A program made the translations under genes and the position numbers. This document shows, piece by piece, positions 24,789 through 37,436 of a stretch of 64,000 nt of DNA. The first letter of the stretch is position 1; each line of letters starts with the position of its first letter. The stretch comes from Spinellus fusiger (taxonomy: Eukaryota > Mucoromycota > Mucoromycetes > Mucorales > Phycomycetaceae): assembly GCA_025094145.1 (NCBI GenBank), contig JALLLS010000005.1:186001-250000 (forward strand), in the 5' to 3' direction. The notes under the pieces were generated by a model that had not been told where the DNA came from, made no database searches, and saw nothing but the letters and a program-made list of their open reading frames with translations.

Positions 24789-26614
24789 ATGAAGACACTG
24801 CATCGTGTATATGCATTTGCTGCCGTGACTAGACTGGTGACCTTATTCTTGGGTATTGCTTCTTATCTTTATACAGGAAGCTATGATACCTCAGCAGAGA
24901 CAGTTCTCTCTTGTCATCTCACAAAGTCCACCTTTGTTCAGCGGTGTCTTACTGCTTTATTACGCTGGGACGCCCTCTACTTCTTACATATTGCAGAACA
25001 TGGCTATGTATATGAACAAGAATATGCATTCTTCCCCATGATGCCAGTTGCAGCACGGCTCTTGTCCGATACACGTAGGGCCTGTTCTTTTATTGACAGT
25101 CTTTTTCCTAGGCCATAGAATACTGTCCCTTGTCCCCACTCACACCGATGTTGAATTTTCATCTTAGTTCTTTCTCCACTCCACAATGCCTTGGGAAATA
25201 TTAAATATACACTGATCCTTGGTGGTGCTATTGTCTCCAATGTATCCTTTGTATTAGCAGCAGGTGCCTTGTACAAGTGAGTGGGAGTGCACTGCAATGC
25301 CACTCTTGTAACTTACATACTCTCCTAGACTGGGCCGCACACTCTTTCCTCGTCATGGAAGTATGGCCTTTGTGTCCTCCGTGGCATTTTGTTTGTCTCC
25401 CCCGTCCATGTTCATGTCTTCCTTTTATACCGAATCACTTTTTGCCTATACTAGTTTCATGGGTATGTATTGGGTGGCTAGAAAACATTATCTTTCTGCC
25501 TCTGTTGTTTGGGGCCTAGCGTCTCTTACACGATCCAATGCTATTATCTACACGGGTTTTTTTATTTACGAGTTTATTGTTACTCAAATGGTGAACAGAC
25601 AAGGCATAAGAGTAAGTTGAAATTCCAAAGTTATTCTTTAAACATAGTCATCACACTGCTTAAAAGCATCCCCCCTCTTCCTCCTCCTCATAATAATAAC
25701 AATAACAATAATAATAACAATAACAACAATAACAATAACAATAACAATAATAACAATAATAATAACAATAATAATAACAATAATAAAATCCCCACCCACC
25801 CTCTTTGAATTGCAGTCCTTATGCACTGGTATTGTCTGGTCTGTTCTCTACAGTCTTCCTGTCTTATCAGGCTTTGTTGGATTTCAATATTATGCCTATA
25901 CGGAATTCTGTACAAATGGACACGACAGACCTTGGTGTCATTTCCAACCTCCCTTTGTCTATAACTTTGTTCAGAAAGAATACTGGTAATAAGAATGATA
26001 TAGATAGATAGATTCAAAGAGTTGTAGTGCCTGTTGGTATGCAGAGTTCAATTCATTCTCATTTTTATTTGTATATTAAATAATAGGAACAACGGGTTTC
26101 TTGCCTACTATGAAATGAAGCAGATTCCAAACTTCTTGCTTGCTGCACCAATCATCCTATTGAGCATTGCTGGTTTATGGGTTTACATACAAGAAGATTG
26201 GAAACATTTCATTTCCTTAGGTGCTTACCACAGTACAGGTAGGTTCTTGCTGATGATCATGGATCTCTTATTTTAATTGCTCATTGCTCATTGCTCATGC
26301 TATTTATTTGCTGTTACTCTATCTATACTATAGCAAGAAAAAACGACCTTTACACCAGCAATCGAGTGGCTGTTTATATGTACTTGTGGGCTTTCCTTGT
26401 ATTCTATACAACCACTTGCATGCACGTTCAAGTCATTCTTCGGTTTTTCACTTCTCTCCCTCCTTTGTATTGGTTTATAGCTCACTTATGGATAGAAGGA
26501 TTCAATTCTTCTTGTAAATACAGGCGATGGATAGCAGAGAGTGTATTGACTTATTGTGTGCTCTATGGGTGCGTTGGCATTGTACTCTTTGCTGGATTCT
26601 TGCCTCCTGCATAA
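24789..26614 (+). CDS. GPI mannosyltransferase 2 (PIG-V / Gpi18)
   Basis: Six exons, 24789-25074, 25168-25276, 25329-25611, 25816-25985, 26087-26238 and 26334-26614, give 426 aa. Family landmarks: RWDALYFLHIAEHGYVYEQE near the N-terminus with the catalytic-loop WD; FFPMMPVAARL; SMFMSSFYTESLFA; RSNAIIYTGFF; then FCTNGHDRPWCHF and YYEMKQIPNFLLAAPI. The enzyme is a polytopic ER protein that adds the second mannose (alpha-1,6) to the GPI precursor from dolichol-phosphate mannose. Length is close to other fungal PIG-V proteins. Exon phases are consistent throughout, and the intron before exon 4 carries a trinucleotide-type repeat. Confidence 0.94.
25689..25792. repeat. AATAAC/AATAAT microsatellite in PIG-V intron 3
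   Basis: About 100 bp of AAT and AAC triplets. They produce poly-Asn or poly-Leu/Ile frames, which are artefacts. Confidence 0.9.
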
Positions 26615-28257
26615 TCATTTATTCTTTTTTCTTCTGTTTTCTGAACATGGGCATTAGAAATAAAATATAAATAAAAGGTTTATTTTTGGTCTTTAAGAGT
26701 ATGAAAAATAGGTAAAATGGGGTCACTCCTTTATACTATAAAACAAATAAATAATACATTGAGATGTAGATAATACTATGGTGATAGATCATTGGTGTCA
26801 TGTTCATAGGTGGGGCTGTATTTACCTATTGAAAGGCACATTCTTATTTTATTTTATTTTATTTTATTTACATGTTAGAACTAAATTTGAATCTATTAGA
26901 TGGCGTAGTGTGAGGCATTATGAGTTTATGCATGTGTTGAACAGAATACATATTTTAGTGTCACTCTTATTAAGAACAACCTTATATTGACTGTTAAAAT
27001 CTCATCTTCACTAGGAACCGGTTCTCTTTGTATTATAAAAAGACATGCAAGGATAAAGTAATTTATATGAGAAAATAAAAATGAATCAAGGGTGAAATGA
27101 CCTTTATTGGTGAGTCGAGACTACTGTGCATATTAACACAAAGTTGGAAATGAGAAGGTATCTCATGCTTGGTGTTCATCAAAGTAATAATAAAAAAATA
27201 ATAGAATATGACTATCAATGCATTTATAGCAAGTAGACTAACAAAGTATAGCTAAAGAGTTTTAGAGACATCTTATATATTACTCAATACATCTTTTTCT
27301 TTTTTGATGAGTGTTCATAGTGGTTTGAACGTAATAAATAAAATCAGTTTTCACTTTCAATGAAGAGTATATAAATACAGCAGTAGTTTCTCTTTATGTG
27401 GAAATATATCTGTGGATTTTCATTGTAGATGGACTAAGAAAAAAAGTATTGTTTGTTTTTAATATCTATTTTACGCCCTCACTCTTTCTTATCCAATAAG
27501 AATAAACCATTGGGCTACTTTCTTTTCTTTTTCCTATTATATGCATATCGACATTCTTTATATGATTTTATCTTATTTTCTTCTACTCTTTCTGATCTTG
27601 GCAAAATGAATCCTTTAACAATATATGAAGATGTACGATCATTTGTCATTTCCAATTCTATTCCAAGATGTTCTATTCCAAGATGTTCTATTCCAACATA
27701 TCCCGTTCCAAAATATTCCTGTAATACAAATGGGCATGAATATACAACAGTAGAGTATAGTTACCATTTTACATTTTGACCTGAATAGATAACCTGAATA
27801 CAATTCATTCATGATACTATCAATTGTATTTTTATCATGTCAAGAATTCCCCAATCTACTATTTACAGTTAAGATGAGGAAAAGATTAAGTTTATGAATT
27901 TACGAGATGTGTATGATTTATATACTAACACAATGCATTGTCAGAGATATGGATGAATAACTCAATAAAGAAAAACCACAAAATAAAAAAAGATGTTTTC
28001 TATTTTTATTTTTGGAAATTGCTCTTCTTTCTTTCTTTCTTTGGCCTTACCATGGAGGGGTTTCCTTTATAGAAGTTAAAGGATTTGTTATCAAGGTTAT
28101 ACAGGATGGAATATAAACAGCCATATAAATATAAAAAGAGAAGAGGAGAAGAAGAATATTCTAAATAAAAAAATATAAAGTACAGGTACATTCTGCATTG
28201 CATAAAGATACAACAACAAGAAAATAGAAAATAACAGAACAGAAAAATAGTGTACAA
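26615..28257. other. AT-rich intergenic region
   Basis: 3' flanks of PIG-V (+) and the phosphodiesterase gene (-). It holds a 15-bp tandem repeat (TTCTATTCCAAGATG, about 3 copies) at 27655-27700. Nothing else supported. Confidence 0.55.
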
Positions 28258-30319
28258 TTATCCACGACTCACCCTAAAGAACTCCCCACCAAGTGTCCCG
28301 TTGTTAGGTGCAGAAGGTATATTTAACAAGTCAGTGATAAATTCATAGACTTCAGTGTTAAAGAACGGTGCAATGACAGACCCTCGACCATACCGCCGTA
28401 AGATCTTTGGTCCCTGCGCTAGAAAAATAGCTCGCATGTCTGGGAAAAGATTATCGTAGCCATGACTTCCTACTGTACGGAACACCTCATGTTGCTTGGA
28501 CCTATTTATGTCTTCATGAAGGGAAAACAGATACCCAGGATCAGGAATAGCAACAATAGGGGCAATACGCTGTGAAGCCCTGTAATGGTACCGCATTGGC
28601 ACTTCTTCTTTCAAATACACCTTGAAATGGGGGTTGGCTACATGTTGGGTATAGTTCTTTAGTTCATGATACACGCTCTTTAGCAGTGAGTCAGAGGAGA
28701 TGTTGGTACTGGGTCGAAGATTAAGCAGGGGAGAGGCCTCAGGTTCACGTAAAGAAGACAGTACAGTGGGAGATAGTATATCGTCGTAATATATGCGCTT
28801 TGAAGCCCCCGTAGAAGTCATGCCATGATCACTCATCTAATGACACAGACACATTCTTACTGTCAGAATTTATTTTCTTGGTGTTTTTATAGACTTACAA
28901 TAACAACATGTATATGAGTATCAATATTGCGATCCTCAAGTCCTTTGATTAGATAACCAATGGCAGTATCCACTTCTATAATGGTTGAATTCATCTAATG
29001 TAACAATGTTAGTCTATGCAGGGATGGACTCGCCACAGGTACCTCTAGAGAGACAGGACCGTTCTTGTGTCCTACAGTATCTACTTGAGGGACATAGACA
29101 GCTATCAATTGGGGTCTTTCTTCTGTTGGTTTATCAATCCACTTGAGCACAGTGTCCATCTTCTCATGAGGAGATACTGTCTCATTAAACTTCACCAAGA
29201 AGTTGGATCTAACATGATGCACCGAGGCTGTTGATCCAGGCCACATATCGACTGCTGTACGAAGGCCTTGAAGAGCTGCAGTGACCCATATCTAGAACAG
29301 TAACAATAGAAAATGAGTTTATCAACAGGTCCATAGGCTAGTGTTGCGTACAGGTTCTCCACCCCACCACTGTGTTTTATTGGTAACTTCTTCCTTGTTG
29401 TACATAAACTCTTCTTTCAAGACAGGATCATAAAAGGTGTTGCCTACAATACCATGGGCCTCTGGATAAAGGCCTGTCGCTAATGTCCAGTGATTAGGAA
29501 ATGTACTTGACTAAAACAAAACAAAAGCAAAAACAATACTATCCATTAGTATTCATCTCTTATTAAATAGTATATTTGATACAGGAAGACAAAATAGAAC
29601 TCACTGGAAAAGAAGGGTGCATATATTCAGCACGCATGCCATGACTTGCTATGGATTCATTCAATCCATAGTAATGATAATGATAATAATAAAGAGATGA
29701 ACAGAGTCAGTTATCTTTTTCTTATTATTATTTTTTAACCTCTTTACCTTTCCTTTTTCTTTCTTTCTATTATTTACCTATTCTTTGCAAGTTGGGCGTT
29801 ATCTCTCTTGAGAGGTATTCACTTCGAAATCCATCAAGAGATATCATAATCACTGTCGACCCAAACGATTCTGTCCCATTATAAAACATACGCTCAGGCA
29901 CACGATGATGGTGTTCAGTACTGTGTGTATATTTCATAAACACAAGTTTAATAGCAAAGAAAAGGAATCCCACTGTAAATCCACACAGGGAAAATCGAAA
30001 GATAGGAAGATCCTGAATATATATAAGTATATATAAGTACAGGTGTGGTTGAGTCAACAGACAAGTAATAGTCTTGTTCTGAAGGGTACTTTACCCAACA
30101 TGTAGGATGCAGGGCTCTGATGGTGTTTTCATCGACTTCCACTGTCCAGTCTTCTTCTTCTGTCTCAGAATCGTCTTTGGCAAGTAATGCCTCTGCTTCT
30201 TCTGCCTCCTCTTCTCTTCTGATGGCAGTGTGCTCATTAGGACCTAGGCTGTCACTTATTGATGCGTTGGGATGTGTGTACCGAGTAAGAGGAATGGTCT
30301 CTGATGTTGTCTCGTTCAT
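28258..30319 (-). CDS. Ectonucleotide pyrophosphatase/phosphodiesterase (NPP family, type II membrane protein)
   Basis: Seven exons, 30319-30095, 30012-29778, 29648-29605, 29510-29352, 29291-29043, 28994-28899 and 28836-28258, give 528 aa. An acidic cytosolic N-tail (EEEAEEAEALLAKDD) is followed by one signal-anchor helix (FSLCGFTVGFLFFAIKLVF). The catalytic domain has metal ligand and nucleophile motifs of the alkaline-phosphatase superfamily: ISLDGFRSEYL, STFPNHWTL (Thr nucleophile), QVDTVGHKNGP and SDHGMTSTG. The family hydrolyses nucleotide pyrophosphate or phosphodiester bonds, as yeast Npp1/2 do in phosphate scavenging. There is no somatomedin or nuclease-like domain. The active site should face the lumen or exterior. 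All intron phases agree. Confidence 0.93.
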
Positions 30320-31302
30320 TTTGGCATGTGTTTTGGTAATGGCAGTTCTACACGAATGAACAGAGCGATAAGTCCAGTGAAATAGTCAGTAGGGAGGTGT
30401 GAGGTTATTTAGTCATTTCCTTTTTAGGCTAATTGAAGCCCAAACACACCGGACATCCAATTGAATAGGATAGACTCTCTGCTTTTCATGAAAGCTGGCT
30501 CTGTATCCTTCAAATTCCGACACTGTCTCTTAATAAAGATGCATAACATTATTTGTGCTTGTTGGTTATTTTCACTTTCTTATGTCATGTTTTTCTTCAC
30601 CACCACCAGTATTATTATTGTTATAATTAAAGGCCTTGTGTTATCCCTTTTAATAAGAGAGAATAGCTTATAGAATTGTCCTAATATAAAGAAGTCATAA
30701 AGAAAAGGAGGTTGAAGAGAAAGAGAAAGAGATTACAATAGGCTGAGAGAGTACTAACCCTTGTACAGCTAAGTAGTGGAAGCCCATCGTTTGGTATGAA
30801 AAGAACAGAGTCCAAGAATCATCTCCAAGAAGACAGGACTATGAGTTACAGGTATAAAGGAAGGGATAAAGTGGAAGTAATAACAAGGTGAAATGGACAC
30901 CAAAGAGGCCTCCACAACATACAAGATGATAATATATATATATATATATTTACTTATAAACATACTGGTAGTTATAGCACACTATTTTTTCTTTATTATT
31001 TAACAGACCAAAGTATGTATCTGTAGAATGAGTAGAGTTATAGTTATAATAAGGTATTCTGCAAAGATAAAGAAGACTCTATGGAATTTCTGCTGTAGAT
31101 CAAAAACAAGTATATCTCTTAAGAATTTTATTGTTCAAGGGGGTATCTTTTGTTTACATGTTATCTTTATTTATGGTGAATAAAAAAAGATATTATCATC
31201 TTCTATGTTTATATCATCTTACCCAATGGCTATATTCAATGTTATGACTCATCTATTTTTATTCCCTGGAATGGAGGCCACTCTCTTTAAGATGAATGTT
31301 TA
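30320..31302. other. Intergenic
   Basis: Upstream region of the phosphodiesterase gene and 3' flank of the small gene to the right. AT-rich; TATATA microsatellite near 30930. No gene seen. Confidence 0.55.
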
Positions 31303-31883
31303 TCAGTCACTGTATAAAGAGGTGAGATCTGTTTCATCTTCATGTTCAATTGATTCCACATCAATAGAAGGTGTTATTATTTCATAGGGGGGTGTCTGTG
31401 ATTCATCAGGAGAGGATCTACTACAGGAATAACATTCTCTTTTACTACATATCCAAAGAACGCATCCATCACACCAAGGACAGTTTATTCTACTGCACAG
31501 TCCCGGAGAGAAGAAGGGATAGAACCGTCTCCATAATGGCAATGAATGCCTTTCACACTGTAATATTCTTCCAATGCCAGGAAAGAATGCTTTAGAGGGA
31601 TCTGAAGACGTGAATGGCATACCACACATGTGAGTTCTAGTGGGTGATCTTTGCTGATAGAAGTTGAAGATGGACGACGCACCTGTCAGTCCTTTTGAAA
31701 GCACATTAGTTCTCCCAAAATTAAAATTAAATAAACACACACACACACAGAAGAATAAAAATAAGATGGAAATATACCTAGGAGTAACTTGGCAATATAA
31801 GAATACTGTTGAGGTTGCTTTAACAGAGGGGACATTTCTTTGATAGGATTAGTGATCAGGGCAAAAGACAATTGAGTACCCAT
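31303..31883 (-). CDS. Small Cys-rich protein of unknown function
   Basis: Two exons, 31883-31778 and 31691-31303, join in phase 1 across an 86 nt intron to give 164 aa. Residues 1-35 include MGTQLSFALITNPIKEMSPL. The middle is Arg/Pro/Phe-rich with Cys clusters (RINCPWCDGC, then WICSKRECYSC). The tail is acidic and Ser/Thr-rich (EHEDETDLTSLYSD). The C-x2-C-x2-C and C-x5-C-x2-C pattern could bind zinc or be lipidated. A second frame of exon 2 also has a C-x2-C (LTCVVCHSRLQIP), so the frame choice rests on its longer uninterrupted run and the in-phase splice. Family not recognised. Confidence 0.5.
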
Positions 31884-34800
31884 AAATAATTGTACTACAA
31901 ATCTGAGGCTGGTGTTATAGATTGCGTGGAGTGAGGAACTCGTTTCTTTTCTTTTCTATTTTTTTCTTTCTTTCTCTTCTTTTATAGTTTGTCATAATAA
32001 CAAGAGTCTACACCAACACGATGGATCAATTCTACAGATGGAATGAAATGCATGGATCTAGTCATTATGCTGATAAGTGTCTATGTTGGTAGATTGATCT
32101 GTCTTTGGTAACTCCCATAAATATCGAACAAAAGAGAAAATCCTCAGGGAATATAAACTTAACTATTCTATTTATTACTCAAAGACTATGAGTCCTTCAA
32201 CTCATGCTATTATCCAATCAAAAGGACTCTTTTGTTGATGAGCAGTAATAGAATGAGCTGATCATGAACTAGAAGAGGGAAAGAGGGAAGGGGGATTATT
32301 TCTATTCCTCTCATGAAACAATAAAATACATTTAAACAATCTTTTAGATAGTAGCAGCAGCATCAGAAGAAGAAAAAGAAAGAGATCAAGACACAGAACG
32401 ACATTTTTTATTTTAATTCTCTACTAGTAAACAGGTGTATTTTTCTATAGTAAGTCTTTTAATTGAAATAAGCATTTTCCATGAATAAGTCCCATAAGTA
32501 ATCTCTTATGTTGATGCTACTTTGCATGGTGGAAGTCTCTAGAGGGCTCCAGATGTAGGATTGAGGTCCATGGCCTGTCTATGGTCTGAACCCTCTGATA
32601 CAGTTGTTCTATACTGTTGAGCTGGAAATTCATAGTGAGCCGTACCACTTATCCAGGCATCAACAGAAGATTCCCTACAAAAAGAGATAGTACATCTCTT
32701 ATATAAATGTGTTTATTTATTTAAAATAAATAAAAATAAAAATAAAAATAAAAATAAAAATAAAAACACAAGCCTATGGATGTTCATACGTGTAAATAAC
32801 ACTGTATTGAATTGAATTGGATTGAATTGGATTGAATTGGATTGCTTAGTGTCCATGTTCCATGATGTCCCTGTTCAATGGTCCAACTGCTCTTCTGTTT
32901 TGGCTGTGGATCGCTCTTTGAAACTGTGGACCTCTTCCGAAATACTTCTTAAGTCCGTGTCACACTCTTTCCAATCCAATCCTTAGGTCTAGTGCCAAAG
33001 TGAGATTTCAAATAGTGGGCAGCGGATAAATGATCTGCATGAATAGAGATGTCGATGCTCTTGGTGAAGGAAAAGACTGTGCTTGTTTACATATTCTATC
33101 ATGCGTTGGGCTGCTGATGAAGGCAGACAGGGCCAGACAATGGGCTTCATCTATTCAGTCCAGGAACCAATACCAGAGGGCTTCTCTTGTGTCTCGTGTT
33201 TTGAGTAGTAAATAGTAGATGGGTTGTTTACTTGGCTATATTTATGACTATGAACTATGCTGCCCCTGTGTTGGGTCCAAAAGAGAGTATAGACCCAAGA
33301 AGTGTGGTTGTTTTGCATAGCCTTGGTAGGGTAAAGTGTTCCATGTCCCTATACTCTCTCTCTCTCTTGCTCTTTCTCCAGAACATTCAACAGTCCTTAA
33401 CTCTAGTTTCATAGAGGCAAAATACTTTGTTCAGAAGGATAGTCTGATATGCATTGGAGCACTGTCTAGTGAGGGTAGTTGGAGAACAATGGAGTGATGT
33501 ATAGGTAGTACCTTTGTGTCTTTGTCAAGGTCAGATAGGACAGCATAAAAGAAATCGGGGAGGGTTCATTTTGGACATTCATAGGAAGATTAAAAGTACC
33601 GCTTAGTTTTCCAGGGGACTCAATTTCATAGTGCTCTTGTAGATCTATGAGTTAGTGTGGGCAATGCATGGATCTGGTTCTTGTTCTTTTGATTCGTAGA
33701 AAGAAGACTCTTGGTGGTGGTGGTGTAACAGTCTTGGTGTGGAAGGAGATAATCTGTTGGTGAGTGTGGAAGAACCTGAGACAACTGCACAGACATTAGG
33801 CGTACCAAGAGCCGTGGTAGGAATAACGGAGACAGGGGAATTAAAAAAAAAGAGGGGTTGTGTTCACAGTCTATAGCTCAGATGGAAGGAGTGTGACGGT
33901 TGTATAGGGCATTAGGTTGGTTATTATGGCTGTGTCTATCTATAGGAAGGAGTGGATTGAGCCAGGTGGAGAAGCCATCCATGCATTCAACGTATTCATT
34001 GAAGTCTATTTCTGGACAGTATCAATGGAAGAATATAAGTGGTGTTTATCTTTCCTTCTTTCTTCTATTAAGAGATCTATCATTGATTGCTGAATACGTG
34101 TTATTCATGTTTTCTATAAGGATATGAGGGGAATGTTCCTTCATTGTCTATTCTCTGATCTATCTTTCTTATACTATGGTATGTAGTGACAATGACGATA
34201 TACATGCATGTACTTGTGGATTGTCATTATTGGAGTCACAAACAATGGATCTATGCATGGCTTCCTGTATTCAAATGTAATTTACAAATACAGCAAAATA
34301 CAACAGAAACGACAACAGAACAGCCTCTGTCGGAAGGATTAAGGTTGTAAAAAGAGCAACACAACATTAATATTTTCTCATTACAGTGAAGATCCTTTAT
34401 GATAACTCTTCAAGTGACTATTTACATACCAAGTGCTGCCTAGAGTAGTATACAATAGACTAAAGAGATGTAGAGAGAGAGAAAAGATCCATGGTAAAAC
34501 TGTGCCTTGTGTAGTAGGTAGTCTCTGTAGACTGTTAGTAAGGTAGATTCACATGAATATTCCGGGATGATATTATACTTTTGGTTTTCGTGTCTGGTCA
34601 CTTGTAATGAGAGTGTATTGAGACGTGTATCTCTTTTCTGCCCTTCAGAAAGTAGAGTTCAGAGTGCAATTCAAAGTATGTACTTATTCTATAGGTATTT
34701 GTTCTTTTACTGTGAACAAGGCCTCTTCTCTCCCTCTATTTCTATTTCTATTTCATACTGCAGGCCCTAGTGTTATCTCTATTGTGCTTCTGGTGTGGAT

Positions 34801-35195
34801 AGGTCATACAAAGTAGCTGTAATGAAACACTCTCTTTGAAACCCCCTTTATTGTGAATCAAGAAAGTGTAACGAGTTTACCTATCTTATTCTTTTATTTT
34901 CCTTGAGTCCAAGCATAAAGCCTTAATCCTCCTGCTCTCATTGTATAGGGTGATAAATGAACAAGGCAAATGTTTCATCGATGCCTCCAAGAGGGTAGTG
35001 TTTTCTAATGCAGAGAATGCGTAGCTGTAGAACGTGTATTCACTGTTTGGACAGCCCACGGGTGTTTCTGCCGACTCTCTTTATATTCACTCTATTGATC
35101 ATTCTACCTCATAAAGAGTCAATGTCACCCCTCATCACCATAAGGTGTCTCTATCTAACCAACTATCTAACCAACTAACTATCTAACTATCTATC
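31884..35195. other. Mostly intergenic, with an unresolved minus-strand gene candidate at about 32875-34011
   Basis: Minus-strand segments with coding character: 34011-33885 (EIDFNEYVECMDGFSTWLNP); 33772-33650 (Ser/Thr/His-rich, SSTLTNRLSPSTPRLLHHHH); 33644-33512 (EHYEIESPGKLSGTFNLPMN, bounded by AG and GT); and a possible last exon, 32981-32875 (CDTDLRSISEEVHSFKERS, coiled-coil-like). I could not join all of them in phase and do not recognise a family. The remaining sequence is AT-rich with microsatellites at about 32715-32765 and 32810-32845. 34100-35195 shows nothing firm. Confidence 0.3.
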
Positions 35196-35732
35196 ATGAC
35201 AAGGGACAAACAGTGCATTCTTTCTTTATTCAGCACGGAAGAACAAGCCAAAGAGAATGGAGGTATTGTCTTGAGCCTAGTTGGATAGTTACACACGAAT
35301 GAGAGTTAATCTGCTGCATCCAACCTAGTCATTCTTTGTCCTCTTATGGAGTGGGCAATCAAGGAGAATACATCTGTCAATTTCAATGACAAGTCCTTCT
35401 ATCCACAGCAGTAAGAACAATGCATGAAAAGAGACCCCATGCAAATAAAATAGAAAAAGTAAAGACAAGAATTCAACTCTTTTCAATGTGTGTCCTGTCC
35501 CACCTCCAATGTCATCTTCACCTGATCCTTTTTTTTTTCATTTATACTCACGAAGGTACTTTTGGGTACTATTAAGTACTATTAAGTACTATTTGTACGC
35601 ACTAGATTGGCCCACTTTCATGGCATTGCCGTAGATGTGTTTTCACCTTCCGCTAGTGCGTCTGTGTTTCTGCCATTACTGCAGAAAGCTGTGCCTCCAT
35701 CCCTAGTGTATGTGCCTGTAGAGAATGTCTAG
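35196..35732 (+). CDS. Candidate small gene of unknown function
   Basis: Three exons, 35196-35262, 35329-35410 and 35606-35732, join in matching phases (1, then 2) with GT-AG borders and give 91 aa. It begins MTRDKQCILSLFSTEEQ, continues VILCPLMEWAIKENTSVNF and ends VPPSLVYVPVENV. Triple phase agreement with good residue composition is the main support. There is no domain I recognise. It may be part of a longer gene or a decayed copy. Confidence 0.45.
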
Positions 35733-36071
35733 CCAACACACTGCACACACTGCATTGCCATACCACCTGTCACTACAGAAAGCAGTCTCTTCTACAGTAA
35801 GACATTGATATCAGTGTACCATAAAAGAGAGAATACATCGCCACAAAGAAAAGAATGAAATAATAAGTCTGTTTTCATATATCATAGCAACGCAAGAAAG
35901 AAAGAAAAAAAATATAAGACGATCAACGTGTAACCGTGGAAACTGAACTCTATATTTTATCGGGAAGAGTTGAAACAGACTTAGTTATCTTTCTTTTCTT
36001 TCTACTGCTATTTCTACTTTTACTTCTTTCTCTTTTACTGCACAAACCACACCCACGTCCTCTTCTTTATT

Positions 36072-37112
36072 ATGCGCGACTGGCTTGTTATGCCCAGCCC
36101 TAGTGCTTCTACAGCCTATCCTCGGACTCTGAAAGACCAGCCTTCTCTTCCCCTTCCACCCGTGCGTCGTGGTTCTTCTGCTCCATGGCGAGTGATGTTC
36201 TCTTTGTTCGGGACAGACACTCCTCCTCTTGAAAAGCCACGGTCACTCTCTTCTCCTTCTATTCTTCTTATGCCTACCAAGACAGCCAGTCTCCAGCCTA
36301 GACTGCATTCTGCTCATCATGCTGCTCATCACTTAATTATTCAAGAAGAGAAGCTGGTGACGGAGGAGAATGTCATTGAGAAAGAGCCCACAGTGTCTTC
36401 TTCAAGCTCACTCTCTGCTACAGAGACAGTGGCATCGACGCCTGCTTCATCCGAACATGTTGCAGAGACAAAAGCCGTGACAGAGACAGAGACAGAGACC
36501 GTGGTAGAAACCGTGGTAGAAACCGTGACTGTGATGGAGACAGAGACAAAAGTAGAGACTTTTGATATAGTAATAGAAGAGCAAGAGCAGGAGCAGGAGC
36601 AGAAACAAGAACAAGAACAAGAACAAGAACAAGAACAAGAACAAGAACAGGAACAAGCTGTTCTCACAAAGGTAACCTAATCCTCTCTTACCACTACTAA
36701 TAAATCAGTTCCGATGGTCCTTTGCAGGAAAAGAAGTATTTGTTACTGGCACATTTGATAATTGGACAGGTAAACTATACATATAACACTAAAGAGTACA
36801 CCTAATTGTTCTTCTTTTCCTTTAGTCTCGCTTCCTATGGTTAAAGAAGAAAACTCGTCTATTTTTGTGGCCGCTCTTTCCATTGACCGTTCAAAGGAGA
36901 TTGAATTCAAATTCGTCGTGGATGGTATTTGGTGCTATGCAGCGGACTTACCTTACCGAACAGACAGCCGTAAGTCTTCTCTTATTTTAGTCGTGAATTA
37001 TCACCTCCCACTCACTCACTCACTCACTCACTCACTCACTCACTCACTCACTCACTCGCACACACACACTATAGATGGAAATATCAACAATATATTCCAT
37101 GCCCTTCCTTAA
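36072..37112 (+). CDS. CBM48 / AMPK-beta glycogen-binding-domain protein, Crp1/Mdg1-like
   Basis: Four exons, 36072-36671, 36709-36769, 36826-36969 and 37075-37112, give 280 aa. The first 200 residues are low complexity: Pro/Ser-rich, then ETETETVV-type repeats, then a Glu-Gln alternating tract encoded by a GAACAA hexamer array. The C-terminal 80 residues are a CBM48-like Ig fold: FRWSFAGKEVFVTGTFDNW, then IEFKFVVDGIWCYAADLPY and DSHGNINNIFHAL. The same fold occurs in AMPK beta subunits and in yeast Crp1/Mdg1. Unlike AMPK beta there is no ASC domain. Intron 1 is only 37 nt; intron 3 carries a (CACT)n repeat. The likely role is glucan or cruciform-DNA binding, as reported for Crp1; this is inferred. 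Confidence 0.85.
36580..36657 (+). repeat. GAGCAG/GAACAA hexamer tract encoding Glu-Gln repeat
   Basis: In-frame hexanucleotide repeat within exon 1 of the CBM48 gene. Length variation would keep frame and change only the EQ tract. Confidence 0.9.
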
Positions 37113-37436
37113 GTGTGCCTTCCTGTGTATAGACCCATCGTGTGGATTCTTCTTTTTTATTATTATTATTATTATTACTCTCATATATCACCCTCTGCCC
37201 ACTTCTCATTCTTCGCAAGACATCAAAAATAAACCCCTCTTTTTCATTCATTCATTCTCTTTCTCTCTATCCAATAAGTTCATTCTAGGACAGCGGAATC
37301 GGGAACTATGCCGAAATCATAAGGAATAGGCAGACAAAGGAGAAAGAAAAAGAAGCAAACTCAGTTGAATGTTGGCTCTTATATATACATATAAATATAT
37401 ATACATCTATATATCTCTGTCTCTTTGTCTGATGAA
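37113..37436. other. Short intergenic between convergent genes
   Basis: 3' ends of the CBM48 gene (+) and the Mzm1 gene (-). It holds an ATT-rich tract and a TATATA microsatellite near 37380-37415. Nothing else seen. Confidence 0.6.

Noticed and set aside
25689..25792. Long Asn or Leu/Ile frames on both strands
   Set aside because: They are translations of an AAT/AAC triplet repeat lying in a PIG-V intron with clean splice sites.
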